Notes: generated by a model not told the origin, from the sequence alone. A DNA stretch of 16,546 bases from Spirochaetaceae bacterium (GCA_003170115.1 PMZS01000114.1:42021-58566), one strand, 5' to 3'; positions 7,070 to 14,851 are shown, counted from the stretch's first letter. Program-made: numbers and translations.

Positions 7070-8590
7070 ATGGTCCGGAAACAACCATGCTCCGGAGCGC
7101 TCCTGCTCTGCCTCCTGCTCACCGCCGCATCCCTTCCCGGCCTGGAGAAAACCATCGAGCTGGGCAGGGAAGGCCTCTGGGGAGACATGGTGAGCCTCCA
7201 GGGGGTGACGATGCTCCCCGGCCGCTGGGGTTTCCAGGACCTCGCGCTTACCGGGGGCGCCTACACGCCGGACAGCGCCACCGAGTTTCTCCTGCATTTC
7301 GATTCCCCGGCATCGACGGATGCCACCGGCACCTACACAATCACGGGCAATGGCCCGACCACTTCCGGTTCGCTGTCCGCCATGGGCGGTGCAAGCGCCG
7401 CCTTCACGGGCAGCCGGCAGGGAATCAGCCTCCGGGCCCCCGCGGGCGGTATGTTCAGCGCCGGAGCGGTATGGGGAGACTTCACAGTGGAGCTCTGGCT
7501 GTACCCGGCCACGATGTCCGACGGAGAAAACATCATCTCGTGGGACGGCTCCGAACGAAGCACGTCGGCGGGCGTCAGTCAGCTCCTCAGCCAGAGCATG
7601 CGCTGTTTTATCCGCGACCGAAAGCTGGTCTGGGACTTCGAAAATATCTTTCGATTTCCCGGCGCGGGCCGAGTCCCCGTGAGGCTCTCAGGCACGCGAC
7701 AACTCCTTCCTCGAACCTGGCACCATCACCTCCTGCGATTCGATTCCCGGGAAGGGCTGCTCGAGTACCGGCTGGACGGGCTGCCGGAAGCGATCCTGCA
7801 CGTCACCGACACGGGCCATGAAACGGGCACCATAGCATCGCCCGCGCTGGGAAGCGCGTTTGCGGGCCCGCTCGTGCTCGGCGCAGGGTTCACCGGTTTC
7901 ATGGACGAGCTTCGCATCTCGCGGAGGGCGGTCGATGACCCGGTGCTCTCTCGCTTCCTCGGGAGAACAGGCGTGGCGACCTCCCGCATCATTGACCTGG
8001 GGTACTCCGCCACCCGCATCGCGCGGATCGAATCGGTGGCAACGACTCCTTCCGACAGCGGCATCGAGTTCTCCTACCAGGCGGCTGACACATGGGGGGG
8101 AAAGAGACAACTGAGAAACGACACCGACTGGGTACCATTCGTGCCGGGATCCGATTTCGGAGAAACACTGAAGGCGCGCTACATCCAGCTGCGCGTGGAG
8201 TTGTATCCGGATGGCACCCGCACGCAGTCGCCCCGCCTTTCCAGCCTCAGGGTCGTCTACGAGCCGAATCTCCCGCCCGCGCCACCGTCCGGCCTCGTGG
8301 CGACGCCCGGCAACGGAAAGGTGACGCTCACATGGCGCAAGGTGAATGACCTGAACGTGAAGGGCTACCTCGTCTTCTACGGCACCTCGCCTCACAACTA
8401 CCTGGGGACGGGCGCCGCCCCGGGGGCGTCCCCCGTCGATGCCGGTTCCTCGACCACTCTCGAGATCGGCGGGCTTTCGAACGGTTCCCTGTACTACTTC
8501 GCCGTTGCGGCGTACGACACCTCGGATCCCCGGCAACAGAGCGAGTTCAGCTCGGAGATCAGCTCCCGCCCCTCCAGGATATACAAATGA
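7070..8590 (+). CDS. Exported LamG-like / fibronectin type III domain protein
   Basis: Predicted secreted or periplasmic protein of 506 residues, probably binding carbohydrate or surface ligands; no enzyme motif is seen. A basic N-terminus (MVRKQ) and the hydrophobic stretch GALLLCLLLTAASLPG form a signal peptide ending near residue 20-25, without a convincing lipobox. Residues 105-290 look like a concanavalin A/LamG jelly roll, with FTVELWLYP, the H-rich strand WHHHLLRFD and the closing FMDELRISRRAV typical of that fold. Residues 300-398 form another beta-rich part ending in YIQLRVELYPDGTRTQSP and LRVVYEP. Residues 402-500 are a fibronectin type III domain (PPAPPSGLVATPGNGKVTLTW, then YYFAVAAYD). 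ATG 7070 is chosen because the only good -10 would start transcription near 7060, past the in-frame ATG at 7058; neither start has a Shine-Dalgarno sequence. The stop overlaps the next start by ATGA, so the gene heads the four-gene unit. The precise role is unknown. Confidence 0.82.
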   Translation: MVRKQPCSGALLLCLLLTAASLPGLEKTIELGREGLWGDMVSLQGVTMLPGRWGFQDLALTGGAYTPDSATEFLLHFDSPASTDATGTYTITGNGPTTSGSLSAMGGASAAFTGSRQGISLRAPAGGMFSAGAVWGDFTVELWLYPATMSDGENIISWDGSERSTSAGVSQLLSQSMRCFIRDRKLVWDFENIFRFPGAGRVPVRLSGTRQLLPRTWHHHLLRFDSREGLLEYRLDGLPEAILHVTDTGHETGTIASPALGSAFAGPLVLGAGFTGFMDELRISRRAVDDPVLSRFLGRTGVATSRIIDLGYSATRIARIESVATTPSDSGIEFSYQAADTWGGKRQLRNDTDWVPFVPGSDFGETLKARYIQLRVELYPDGTRTQSPRLSSLRVVYEPNLPPAPPSGLVATPGNGKVTLTWRKVNDLNVKGYLVFYGTSPHNYLGTGAAPGASPVDAGSSTTLEIGGLSNGSLYYFAVAAYDTSDPRQQSEFSSEISSRPSRIYK

Positions 8591-11538
8591 AAGCAATGGC
8601 CACCCCGGAAATCCTGGTGCGCGCGCGCAACGCTTTTAAGATGGGGGAGTTCCCCCTCGTGGAAAAGCTCGCGCTGCGCATCCTTGAAGACCAGGCGGAC
8701 TCCGCGGTGGCGTACAACCTCCTGGGCAGCGTCTGTGAAAAGACGGGCAGGTTCCACAAGGCAATCGAGATGTTTCAGAAGGCCGTGGAGCTGAAGCCCG
8801 ACTACACGGAAGCGCACAACAATCTCGGGGTTCTCTTCAAGAGGATCGAGGCCTATGGCGATGCCATCCCGCACTTCGAGCGGGCCATCAACCTCTCTCC
8901 CCACAGGGGGGACGTGTACTACAACCTCGGCAACGTCTACAAGGCGCTGGGCAACAACGAGCTGGCCGAGGAAAACTTCTCCAAGGCGATCGCGGTCGAT
9001 CCCTCGTTCGTGCCGTCCTACATCAACCTCGGCACGGTGCTCGAGGCGGCGGGGCGGTTCGGAGACGCGATCCGCATCTACCAGAAGGGCCTCCAGGCAG
9101 ACACGAGCCAGCCGCGCCTGCATTACAACCTCGGCGTCGTCTACGAGCGCATTGGCAAGCTCCGCGAGGCGCGGGAGGAGTACGACGCGGCGGTGAAGGC
9201 CAAGCCGGGGTGGACCGACGCCCTGAACAACCTCGGAGTCACCCAGCACCGTCTCGGCGATCACCACGCGGCGGAGAAGACGCTCCATGAAGCTCTGCGA
9301 ATCGAGCCGAGGAACGCCCGTTCGCTGAACAACCTCGGCGTGATCCTGGCCGCACTGGGCCGGCGCGAAGAAGCCTCGCACCTCTACCACGAGTCCATGA
9401 AGGCCAACCCGCGCTATGGGCAGGCGGTGGGCAACCTCGCTTCCCTCCTGGAAGGAGAGGGCAAGCTCAACGAGTGCCTGGAAGAGCTCCGGCGGCTGCT
9501 TTCCATAGAGCCCGGCAACGTGGACGCTCGGCTGCGTCTGGCGGGAATCCTTCGGCTGCTGGAAAATTACCCCGAGTCGATTGAGCAGTTCACCACGGTC
9601 CTCGCGTCCCAGCCGTCCAATCCCGAGGCTCTCAAGGGCCTTGCAATCGTGTACGGCCGCACGGGTGAGAAGAAAAAGGCATTCGAGTGCTATGAGAAGC
9701 TCGAGTCACTCGGCGGCGACGACCAGGACTTCCGCATTGACAAGGCATACCTCCTGAAGGAATCCGGCGAGACGGCAAAGGCCCAGGAGGAGGTCCTGCG
9801 CTACCTCTCGGCGCGGCCCGAGGACCGCAGGGCACGGATCCTTCTGGCGGACATCCATGCAAGGCAGGGTCACCTCCGGCAGGCGGCCCAGACTCTCATC
9901 GAGGTGCTGGAGGCATTTCCCGACGACACGGAAGCCAGCGGTCGGCTGGCGAAGCTGTACCGCGAGCTGGGGGAGCCGCAGAAGGCCATCGAGACGATCG
10001 AGGGCCTGATCAATACGCTCGAACAGAGCACGGATCCGAAGGACATGGAGGCTCTTTCCCGCGCGATGGAGGAATACGAGAAGGCGATCTCCGAGCACGA
10101 GAAGGATTTCCGCGATGATCGGGAAAAGACGATCCGCAAGTTCCGCGAGCTCTCGGTAGATACCGCCCCGCCTGAAAAGGGGAAGACCGCGGACGACACG
10201 CTCATGATCGAGGATCTCGAGTCTCTCGAGGAAGATACGGTCCCCATCATCAACGTGGGAGGGCTGGAGCCGGTCTTCGCGGTTCGTGAAGTCGACGAGG
10301 AGCTGCAACTGGAGGAGGTGGAGGAGTCCGTCCAGGAGGATGCGGTCTCCATAGAGGACGAGCGGCCGCCGAATCTCGTGAATCTCCTGAAAGACCAGGA
10401 GCTGTACGAGGAAAACCCCGCCCTCGAGATGTTCGAGCCTCCCCCCGTTTTCCCCTCACAGCAGCAACGGGGCTCGGCCCCGCCTGCTCCTCAACTCCCG
10501 CCTGCGTCCCCGCCTGCGTCCCCGCCGCCGCCTGCCCAGCCTGCGCAGTTCTCCCCGCCTGCCCAGCTCACCCTTTCCCCGCAGGGTGAGTCGGTCCTGG
10601 CCAACTCCCTGAAAGAATCGGTGGCGGCACAGTCCAAGGTCGTGGAGAAGCTCTTCGACGAGATGAAGGAGCTCTCCCGCAAGATCGATGAGAAAAAAAG
10701 CGCGGCGCCCATGCCGCCGATCATCCTGAACATGCAGGCAGGAGGAGGGCAATCTCCCCAGCGGCCTATCATAATGGACCTCCCATCTTCGGGACCGCAG
10801 CCGGAAGGTTTTCCTCGCTATGCGTCCGGTGACCAGGAGGAACCGGAGGTCGCCCTGGAGGAAGTGCCTGAAAATCTCGAGCCGCTCACGGAGGAACAGG
10901 CGCGCCCTGACGGGCGTGCGCCTGCCCCCGCGGGATGGCCGGGCATGGCGCCAATCACGGACTCGGAGCCTGAACCGGAAATCGCGACGGAAATCGAAGA
11001 AGAACCCGAGGCAGAGCTCGAGCAACTGGAGCCGGTGGCAGAGGACGAATCGTCCGGGGGGCCGCAGACTGCTGCTCCCGCGCCTCGCGCCGCCGTTCCG
11101 GAGCAGGCCGAGCCCGCAAGCTCCCCCCGTTCGAGCGACGATGTGCGAAAGGAGCTTCGGAATTATCTCGACGGCGTTCGCGACCGTCTGGACAAGGGCG
11201 GCGGCCGCTCCAGCCCGGGCGAACTTCTTGACTATCTGGGGAAACTGTCGGATTATCTGCCGGAGCGTGAGAAAAAGCGGTTCCGCGGGAGCCCCGAGCG
11301 CCTCGCAATGGAGTCGCTGAAGGCGCGGCTGGCCGGCAAGAAGAGCCTGCGGCAGAAAGTTGCCGAGAGCTTCCATCCAGCCGTCCCGCGCCGGGACATG
11401 CCAATGACGCGCTCACGCGTCGTCGACACGTTTTCCTACCTCAGGGATCTTGCCGCCTGGCATCCTGACAAAGCGGTCGGCGCCGCCATGAGGGACAGGA
11501 TAGAATCCATCGTCGCCCGGATGGGGAGATCGAAATAG
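8587..11538 (+). CDS. Large TPR-repeat scaffold protein with acidic, proline-rich tail
   Basis: Predicted cytoplasmic protein of 983 residues; no signal peptide or membrane segment is seen. Residues 5-475 are about thirteen tetratricopeptide repeats, for example SAVAYNLLGSVCEKTGRFHK and then AIEMFQKAVELKPDYTEAHN, a protein-binding superhelix. Residues 475-615 are charged and acidic. Residues 618-665 are Pro/Ala/Ser-rich and probably disordered, including PASPPASPPPPAQPAQ. Residues 668-706 could form a coiled coil (ESVVAQ-like helix through KVVEKLFDEMKELSRKIDEK). Residues 745-845 are again Glu/Pro-rich. From about 849 to the end lies a compact, charged helical domain (starting SDDVRKELRNYLDGVRDRL) that I do not recognise. 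ATG 8587 has AGGA 7 bases before it and overlaps the upstream stop by 4 bases. The next gene follows 3 bases after the stop. The likely role is a scaffold for its operon partners; this is inferred from layout only. Confidence 0.88.
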   Translation: MKAMATPEILVRARNAFKMGEFPLVEKLALRILEDQADSAVAYNLLGSVCEKTGRFHKAIEMFQKAVELKPDYTEAHNNLGVLFKRIEAYGDAIPHFERAINLSPHRGDVYYNLGNVYKALGNNELAEENFSKAIAVDPSFVPSYINLGTVLEAAGRFGDAIRIYQKGLQADTSQPRLHYNLGVVYERIGKLREAREEYDAAVKAKPGWTDALNNLGVTQHRLGDHHAAEKTLHEALRIEPRNARSLNNLGVILAALGRREEASHLYHESMKANPRYGQAVGNLASLLEGEGKLNECLEELRRLLSIEPGNVDARLRLAGILRLLENYPESIEQFTTVLASQPSNPEALKGLAIVYGRTGEKKKAFECYEKLESLGGDDQDFRIDKAYLLKESGETAKAQEEVLRYLSARPEDRRARILLADIHARQGHLRQAAQTLIEVLEAFPDDTEASGRLAKLYRELGEPQKAIETIEGLINTLEQSTDPKDMEALSRAMEEYEKAISEHEKDFRDDREKTIRKFRELSVDTAPPEKGKTADDTLMIEDLESLEEDTVPIINVGGLEPVFAVREVDEELQLEEVEESVQEDAVSIEDERPPNLVNLLKDQELYEENPALEMFEPPPVFPSQQQRGSAPPAPQLPPASPPASPPPPAQPAQFSPPAQLTLSPQGESVLANSLKESVAAQSKVVEKLFDEMKELSRKIDEKKSAAPMPPIILNMQAGGGQSPQRPIIMDLPSSGPQPEGFPRYASGDQEEPEVALEEVPENLEPLTEEQARPDGRAPAPAGWPGMAPITDSEPEPEIATEIEEEPEAELEQLEPVAEDESSGGPQTAAPAPRAAVPEQAEPASSPRSSDDVRKELRNYLDGVRDRLDKGGGRSSPGELLDYLGKLSDYLPEREKKRFRGSPERLAMESLKARLAGKKSLRQKVAESFHPAVPRRDMPMTRSRVVDTFSYLRDLAAWHPDKAVGAAMRDRIESIVARMGRSK
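10499..10522 (+). repeat. Two tandem copies of a 12-base unit in the proline-rich coding segment
   Basis: CGCCTGCGTCCC occurs twice back to back, followed at once by a degenerate GCC/CTG-rich copy to about 10537. It encodes Pro-Ala-Ser-Pro steps of the disordered linker of the TPR protein. The repeat length is a multiple of three, so copy changes would keep the frame. Confidence 0.7.
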
Positions 11539-11541
11539 GGT

Positions 11542-12414
11542 ATGCGGGACAAACAGAAAATACTCTCCGTCATTCAGACCTACATCGCCAAGATGCCCAG
11601 CCTTCCCATCACCGTTTCGAAGATCCTGCAGATCGCCAACGATCCGAAGACCTCCCCATCGGACCTCAACCAGGTCATCAGCCTGGATCCGGTGCTCATG
11701 GGCCGGGTGATGAAGCTGATCAACTCCGCCTATTACAGCATCAACAACCAGATCACCAGCCTGGTGAGGGCAATCATCATGCTGGGGATCAACACGGTGA
11801 AGAACCTCGCCCTGTCCACGGCAGTCCTTGGTCAACTTTCCGCAAAGGGCAACTTCCAGGCGCTGAACATCGACGGCTTCTGGCGCCATTCGCTCTGCGT
11901 CGGCGTGACGGCCAAGCTCCTCGCCGTCAAGCGGAAGAAGGACCCGAAACAACTGGAGGAGTACTTCGTGGCCGGGCTCCTGCACGACATCGGCAAGATC
12001 CCGCTGAACAACAAGCTCTCCGCAGAGTATGTCACCGCGCTTTCCCTCACCGACAAGGAGCGCGCCCCTCTGTACATCCTGGAAGAACGCACCATGGAGG
12101 TCAACCACTGCGAGGTGGGGCGGCTCATCATCAAGAATTGGAACCTCGGCCCCGTGATGGAGGACGTGGTGTTCTTCCACCACTTTCTGGATTCGTACCC
12201 CGGGACCAACCGGGACGTTCTTCTCACCGTGGCGGCAGCGAACTTTTTCGCCAACACGTTCCAGATCGGCTTCTCGGGGGACCGCTACCCTGAAAAGCTT
12301 CCGCAGAGCCTGTACGACGAGCTGGGCATCACACTCGACGACCTTGAGGCCGTGGAGGAGAAAGCCAACAGCGAGATCGAGAAGGCGAAGATCTTCCTGA
12401 CCGTTTCCCAGTAG
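11542..12414 (+). CDS. HDOD-domain signalling protein with HD phosphohydrolase residues
   Basis: Cytoplasmic protein of 290 residues with an HDOD fold. The N-terminal part (about 10-105) has the family pattern: LPITVSKILQIANDP, VISLDPVLMGRVMKLINSA, then VRAIIMLGINTVKNLALST. Most HDOD proteins have lost the HD metal-binding residues, but here I see His116 (WRHS), the His148-Asp149 pair (LLHDIGKI), His189 (NHCEVG) and His213-His214 (FFHHF), a set that could bind metals. There is no GYP motif, so it is not a canonical HD-GYP cyclic-di-GMP phosphodiesterase. Possible roles are nucleotide-signal hydrolysis or a regulatory protein-protein function. The start ATG 11542 lies 3 bases after the TPR gene stop; AGGG before it is very close, so translation may depend on coupling. 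The MBL hydrolase gene follows after 10 bases. Family call is firm; activity is inferred. Confidence 0.9.
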   Translation: MRDKQKILSVIQTYIAKMPSLPITVSKILQIANDPKTSPSDLNQVISLDPVLMGRVMKLINSAYYSINNQITSLVRAIIMLGINTVKNLALSTAVLGQLSAKGNFQALNIDGFWRHSLCVGVTAKLLAVKRKKDPKQLEEYFVAGLLHDIGKIPLNNKLSAEYVTALSLTDKERAPLYILEERTMEVNHCEVGRLIIKNWNLGPVMEDVVFFHHFLDSYPGTNRDVLLTVAAANFFANTFQIGFSGDRYPEKLPQSLYDELGITLDDLEAVEEKANSEIEKAKIFLTVSQ

Positions 12415-12418
12415 GAGG
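12413..12418 (+). promoter_or_regulatory. Strong ribosome binding site overlapping a stop codon
   Basis: AGGAGG starts inside the TAG stop (12412-12414) of the HDOD gene and lies 6 bases before GTG 12425. It fixes the start of the MBL gene and implies that the two genes are translated from one message. Confidence 0.75.
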
Positions 12419-12424
12419 GAGACC

Positions 12425-13351
12425 GTGTCTATCCGGCTGACCTTCTGGGGGGTGCGGGGGTCCATCCCCGTTCCCGGCCCGACTACCGTCAAGTACGGGG
12501 GAAACACCTCCTGCCTCGAGCTGAGATTCGGAGACGAAGACAGGCTCATCATCCTGGACCTCGGCTCCGGCATCCGCGAGCTGGCCGGGCTCGTCATGAA
12601 GAAAGATCTGCCGCGGGGCCCCATCCGGACGAGCGTCTTTCTCACCCACACCCACTACGACCACATCATGGGATTTCCCTTCTTCACTCCCATCTTCATC
12701 CCGGGCACTGAGCTGGACATCTACGGGCCGGTCACCTACGAGGAAGACACGCTGGACAAGATCGTGGGCGACCAGCTGCAGTACCGCTATTTCCCCGTAC
12801 GGCTGGAGGAACTTCGCGCCTCGATCAACTATCACCCCCTCAAGGAGGGAAGTCGGGACCTCGGCGGCGGGTTGAAGGTCACGACCAAATACCTCAATCA
12901 CCCCATTCTCGTGCTCGGCTACAAGTTCGAGTTCGGCGGCAAGGTACTCTGCACCGCGTACGACCACGAGATGTTCCGCAATGTCTTCGACGTGAAGCCC
13001 GACGACCCCGGCTACGACGAGGCGGCGGTCAAGGAGGGGGAGATTGCCGCGCGCGAGGAGAACGAGAAGGTCCAGCAGTTCTACAAGGATGCCGACATCC
13101 TCGTGCACGACACGCAGTACACGCACAAGGAGTACCTGGCGGGAAAGATCGGCTGGGGGCACAGCTCCTTCGAGTGGGCCATCAACTCCGCGCACAAGGC
13201 AGGCGTGAAGCACCTCGTGCTCTTCCACCACGAGCCCCTTCGAAACGACCAGGAGCTGGAAGGCCTCCACCGCGCCTACCTGTCGTCCATCCGGGGCAGG
13301 ACGCGGATGAAGCTGAGCCTCGCGCAGGAAGGCAGAACCTTCGAGGTGTAG
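12425..13351 (+). CDS. Metallo-beta-lactamase-fold metal-dependent hydrolase
   Basis: Predicted cytoplasmic hydrolase of 308 residues. The opening WGVRGSIPVPGPTTVKYGGN is typical of an MBL subfamily related to class III cyclic-nucleotide phosphodiesterases and RNase Z-like proteins. The metal-binding motif is THTHYDH: His75, His77, Asp79 and His80. Further likely ligands are His159 (YLNHP), Asp180 (AYDHE) or Asp229 (VHDTQY), and His268/His269 (LFHHEP). All ligand positions appear filled, so the enzyme should be active with two metal ions, probably on a phosphodiester, but the substrate cannot be read from the sequence. GTG 12425 follows a strong AGGAGG. It is the last gene of the four-gene unit, and its TAG directly abuts the stop of the convergent gene on the other strand, leaving no space for a terminator outside coding sequence. 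Confidence 0.9.
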   Translation: MSIRLTFWGVRGSIPVPGPTTVKYGGNTSCLELRFGDEDRLIILDLGSGIRELAGLVMKKDLPRGPIRTSVFLTHTHYDHIMGFPFFTPIFIPGTELDIYGPVTYEEDTLDKIVGDQLQYRYFPVRLEELRASINYHPLKEGSRDLGGGLKVTTKYLNHPILVLGYKFEFGGKVLCTAYDHEMFRNVFDVKPDDPGYDEAAVKEGEIAAREENEKVQQFYKDADILVHDTQYTHKEYLAGKIGWGHSSFEWAINSAHKAGVKHLVLFHHEPLRNDQELEGLHRAYLSSIRGRTRMKLSLAQEGRTFEV

Positions 13352-13939
13352 CTATCGGGGCACAAGGTCGCATGCCTCCGCCGGCATCCAGTGCGCGTCC
13401 TTTCCCAGCCACTTCACATTGCACCCGACAGGGTTCGTCACCGATGTCCTGACCTGACGCCCCGCGAAGATATCTTCCAGCGCATTCTCCAGATCGTTCA
13501 CCGTCATCTTCGTCGTGTCGCGCGGGTTATCCACTCCGCGGCCGGTGTACAGAAGGACCCGGTCCCTCCCGAAAACGAAAAAGTGCGGTGTGCGCAGGGC
13601 GCCGTATGCGCGCGCCGTGGCCTGGCTCTTGTCGTGCAGGTAGGTCCAGGGGAACTTCTCTTCCCGCATGCGCTCGACCATGTGGGCAAAATCATCCTCG
13701 GGGTGGGTCTGCTCGCTGTTGGAATTGATGCCGACAAACGCGGCGCCTTTCGCCGCGAACTTCTCCGCGGTGTGCCGCGTCACCTCGTCCGATCCCAGCA
13801 CGTACGGGCAGTGGTTGCAGGTAAAGAAAACCACGAGAACCGACGAGTTATTGAAATCCTCCAGCCTCCGGGTCTTCCCGTCGGTGGCAGGCAGGGAAAA
13901 GGTCGGGGCGCGCGCGCCGATGTCCAGAGTGAATCCCAT
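13352..13939 (-). CDS. Thioredoxin-like redoxin, possible separate product of the fused frame
   Basis: Alternative reading of the 3' part of the fused gene as a stand-alone 195-residue protein starting at ATG 13939. AAAGGAG (minus strand, 13953-13947) lies 7 bases before this ATG. Upstream are TATACT (13970-13965) and, 17 bases before it, TGGTCA (13993-13988), a plausible sigma-70 promoter. The protein would be a normal-length cytoplasmic thiol-disulfide or peroxiredoxin-like protein with CNHC near residue 50. The family commonly begins exactly with this type of sequence (LDIGARAPTFSLPATDG), so an independent start is credible. Its electron donor and substrate are unknown. Whether it is made separately, as the fusion, or both cannot be settled from sequence. 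Confidence 0.5.
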   Translation of the reverse strand: MGFTLDIGARAPTFSLPATDGKTRRLEDFNNSSVLVVFFTCNHCPYVLGSDEVTRHTAEKFAAKGAAFVGINSNSEQTHPEDDFAHMVERMREEKFPWTYLHDKSQATARAYGALRTPHFFVFGRDRVLLYTGRGVDNPRDTTKMTVNDLENALEDIFAGRQVRTSVTNPVGCNVKWLGKDAHWMPAEACDLVPR

Positions 13940-14851
13940 TCCAGTCTCCTTTCGGCTCTCGTTCAGTATAGCCGCGGGCCGGGCGCCTGACCAGCCGCGC
14001 GTGGCAACCAGGAACGTCCCTGCAAGTATGATCGCCGCTCCGAGGATCATGCTCCCGTTGATCGTTTCACCGAGGAAGATCAGCCCCCACACCATGGCGA
14101 ATACGGGGATCAGGAAGGTCACCGTGAGGGCCTTCGTGGGTCCGATATCGGCGATGAGCTTGTAGTAGATGATGTACGCAACGGCGCTGCACAGCAGCGC
14201 GAAGGTGACCACAATGAGCGCGACATGCGTGTCGATGGCGGAAGCGGCCGGCGGGAACAGGGCAGCGAATGGCAGCAGCGCAAGGCCGCCAAGGAGCTGG
14301 CTCCCTCCCGCGACGGCCATTGGCCTGACCCCGGAGGCGCGCGTCCTGATGTACACCCCTGCCAGCCCGTAACACATCGGCGCCAGGACGCAGGCAGTAA
14401 CCGCGAGGACGGTTCGGAGGTCCAGGCTGAGGCCGCCCAGGCTGCTCATGATCACCACGCCCCCGATCCCGAGAAGAAGGCCGGCGATCTTGCGCGGCGT
14501 GAGCTTCTCATTCATCCAGAGCGCGGCGAAGATCGCGCCGAACATCGGAGACAAGGAATTGAAAATTGCCTCCATGGCAGCGGGCAGCACAAGGGCGGCG
14601 ACGGAATATAGCACGAACGGGATCGCCGAGTTCAGGAGCCCGATGATCAGGAAGTGTTTCGCGTTCCTCCTCCACTCAGGCTTGAACCGGGTGAAGAGGA
14701 AAAAGAGCACCAGCGCCGCACCCGCGAAGAGCATCCGGGCGTCTGCCGTTGCCACCGGTCCGATGATCGGCGCGAGATAGCGGATGAAGATGAACGAGCT
14801 GCCCCAGATCGCGGAGAGCACCAGCAGCAGGAGCACATCGATTGTGGCCAT
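13352..14851 (-). CDS. EamA-family transporter fused in frame to a thioredoxin-like domain
   Basis: A single open frame of 499 residues with two unrelated parts. Residues 1-285 are a drug/metabolite transporter of the EamA type with two repeats of five helices (MATIDVLLLLVLSAIWGSSF at the start, AIFNSLSPMFGAIFAALWMNE closing repeat one, and VFAMVWGLIFLGETINGSMI in repeat two), an inner-membrane exporter of unknown substrate. Residues 305-499 are a complete AhpC/thioredoxin-type protein beginning MGFTLDIGARAPTFSLPATD, with the redox motif CNHC in FFTCNHCPYV and the cis-proline segment TPHFFVF. The joint (about residues 286-304) reads like translated intergenic DNA, with a ribosome binding site just before an internal ATG. 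ATG 14851 is chosen because MATIDVLLLL is the normal family start; a TTG at 14887 would add 12 atypical residues. I know of no established EamA-thioredoxin family, so stop-codon loss or a sequence error is as likely as a functional fusion. Confidence 0.8.
   Translation of the reverse strand: MATIDVLLLLVLSAIWGSSFIFIRYLAPIIGPVATADARMLFAGAALVLFFLFTRFKPEWRRNAKHFLIIGLLNSAIPFVLYSVAALVLPAAMEAIFNSLSPMFGAIFAALWMNEKLTPRKIAGLLLGIGGVVIMSSLGGLSLDLRTVLAVTACVLAPMCYGLAGVYIRTRASGVRPMAVAGGSQLLGGLALLPFAALFPPAASAIDTHVALIVVTFALLCSAVAYIIYYKLIADIGPTKALTVTFLIPVFAMVWGLIFLGETINGSMILGAAIILAGTFLVATRGWSGARPAAILNESRKETGMGFTLDIGARAPTFSLPATDGKTRRLEDFNNSSVLVVFFTCNHCPYVLGSDEVTRHTAEKFAAKGAAFVGINSNSEQTHPEDDFAHMVERMREEKFPWTYLHDKSQATARAYGALRTPHFFVFGRDRVLLYTGRGVDNPRDTTKMTVNDLENALEDIFAGRQVRTSVTNPVGCNVKWLGKDAHWMPAEACDLVPR
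13965..13993 (-). promoter_or_regulatory. Promoter-like hexamers before the thioredoxin-like part
   Basis: On the minus strand TGGTCA (13993-13988) and TATACT (13970-13965) are separated by 17 bases, giving 4 of 6 and 5 of 6 consensus matches. They lie in the joint of the fused frame and would start a message about 20 bases before ATG 13939. This is by-eye matching in GC-rich DNA. Confidence 0.35.

Noticed and set aside
8494..9390. Minus-strand open frame opposite the TPR repeats
   Set aside because: Repeated composition reflects the TPR repeats read backwards; no independent support.
10456..11376. Minus-strand Arg-rich open frame opposite the acidic and proline-rich linker
   Set aside because: Arg/Gly/Leu-rich product is what the reverse complement of Pro/Glu codons gives; no start signals.
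11413..12651. Minus-strand open frame of 412 codons over the HDOD and MBL genes
   Set aside because: Antisense shadow of two clear genes; no ribosome binding site or domain pattern seen.
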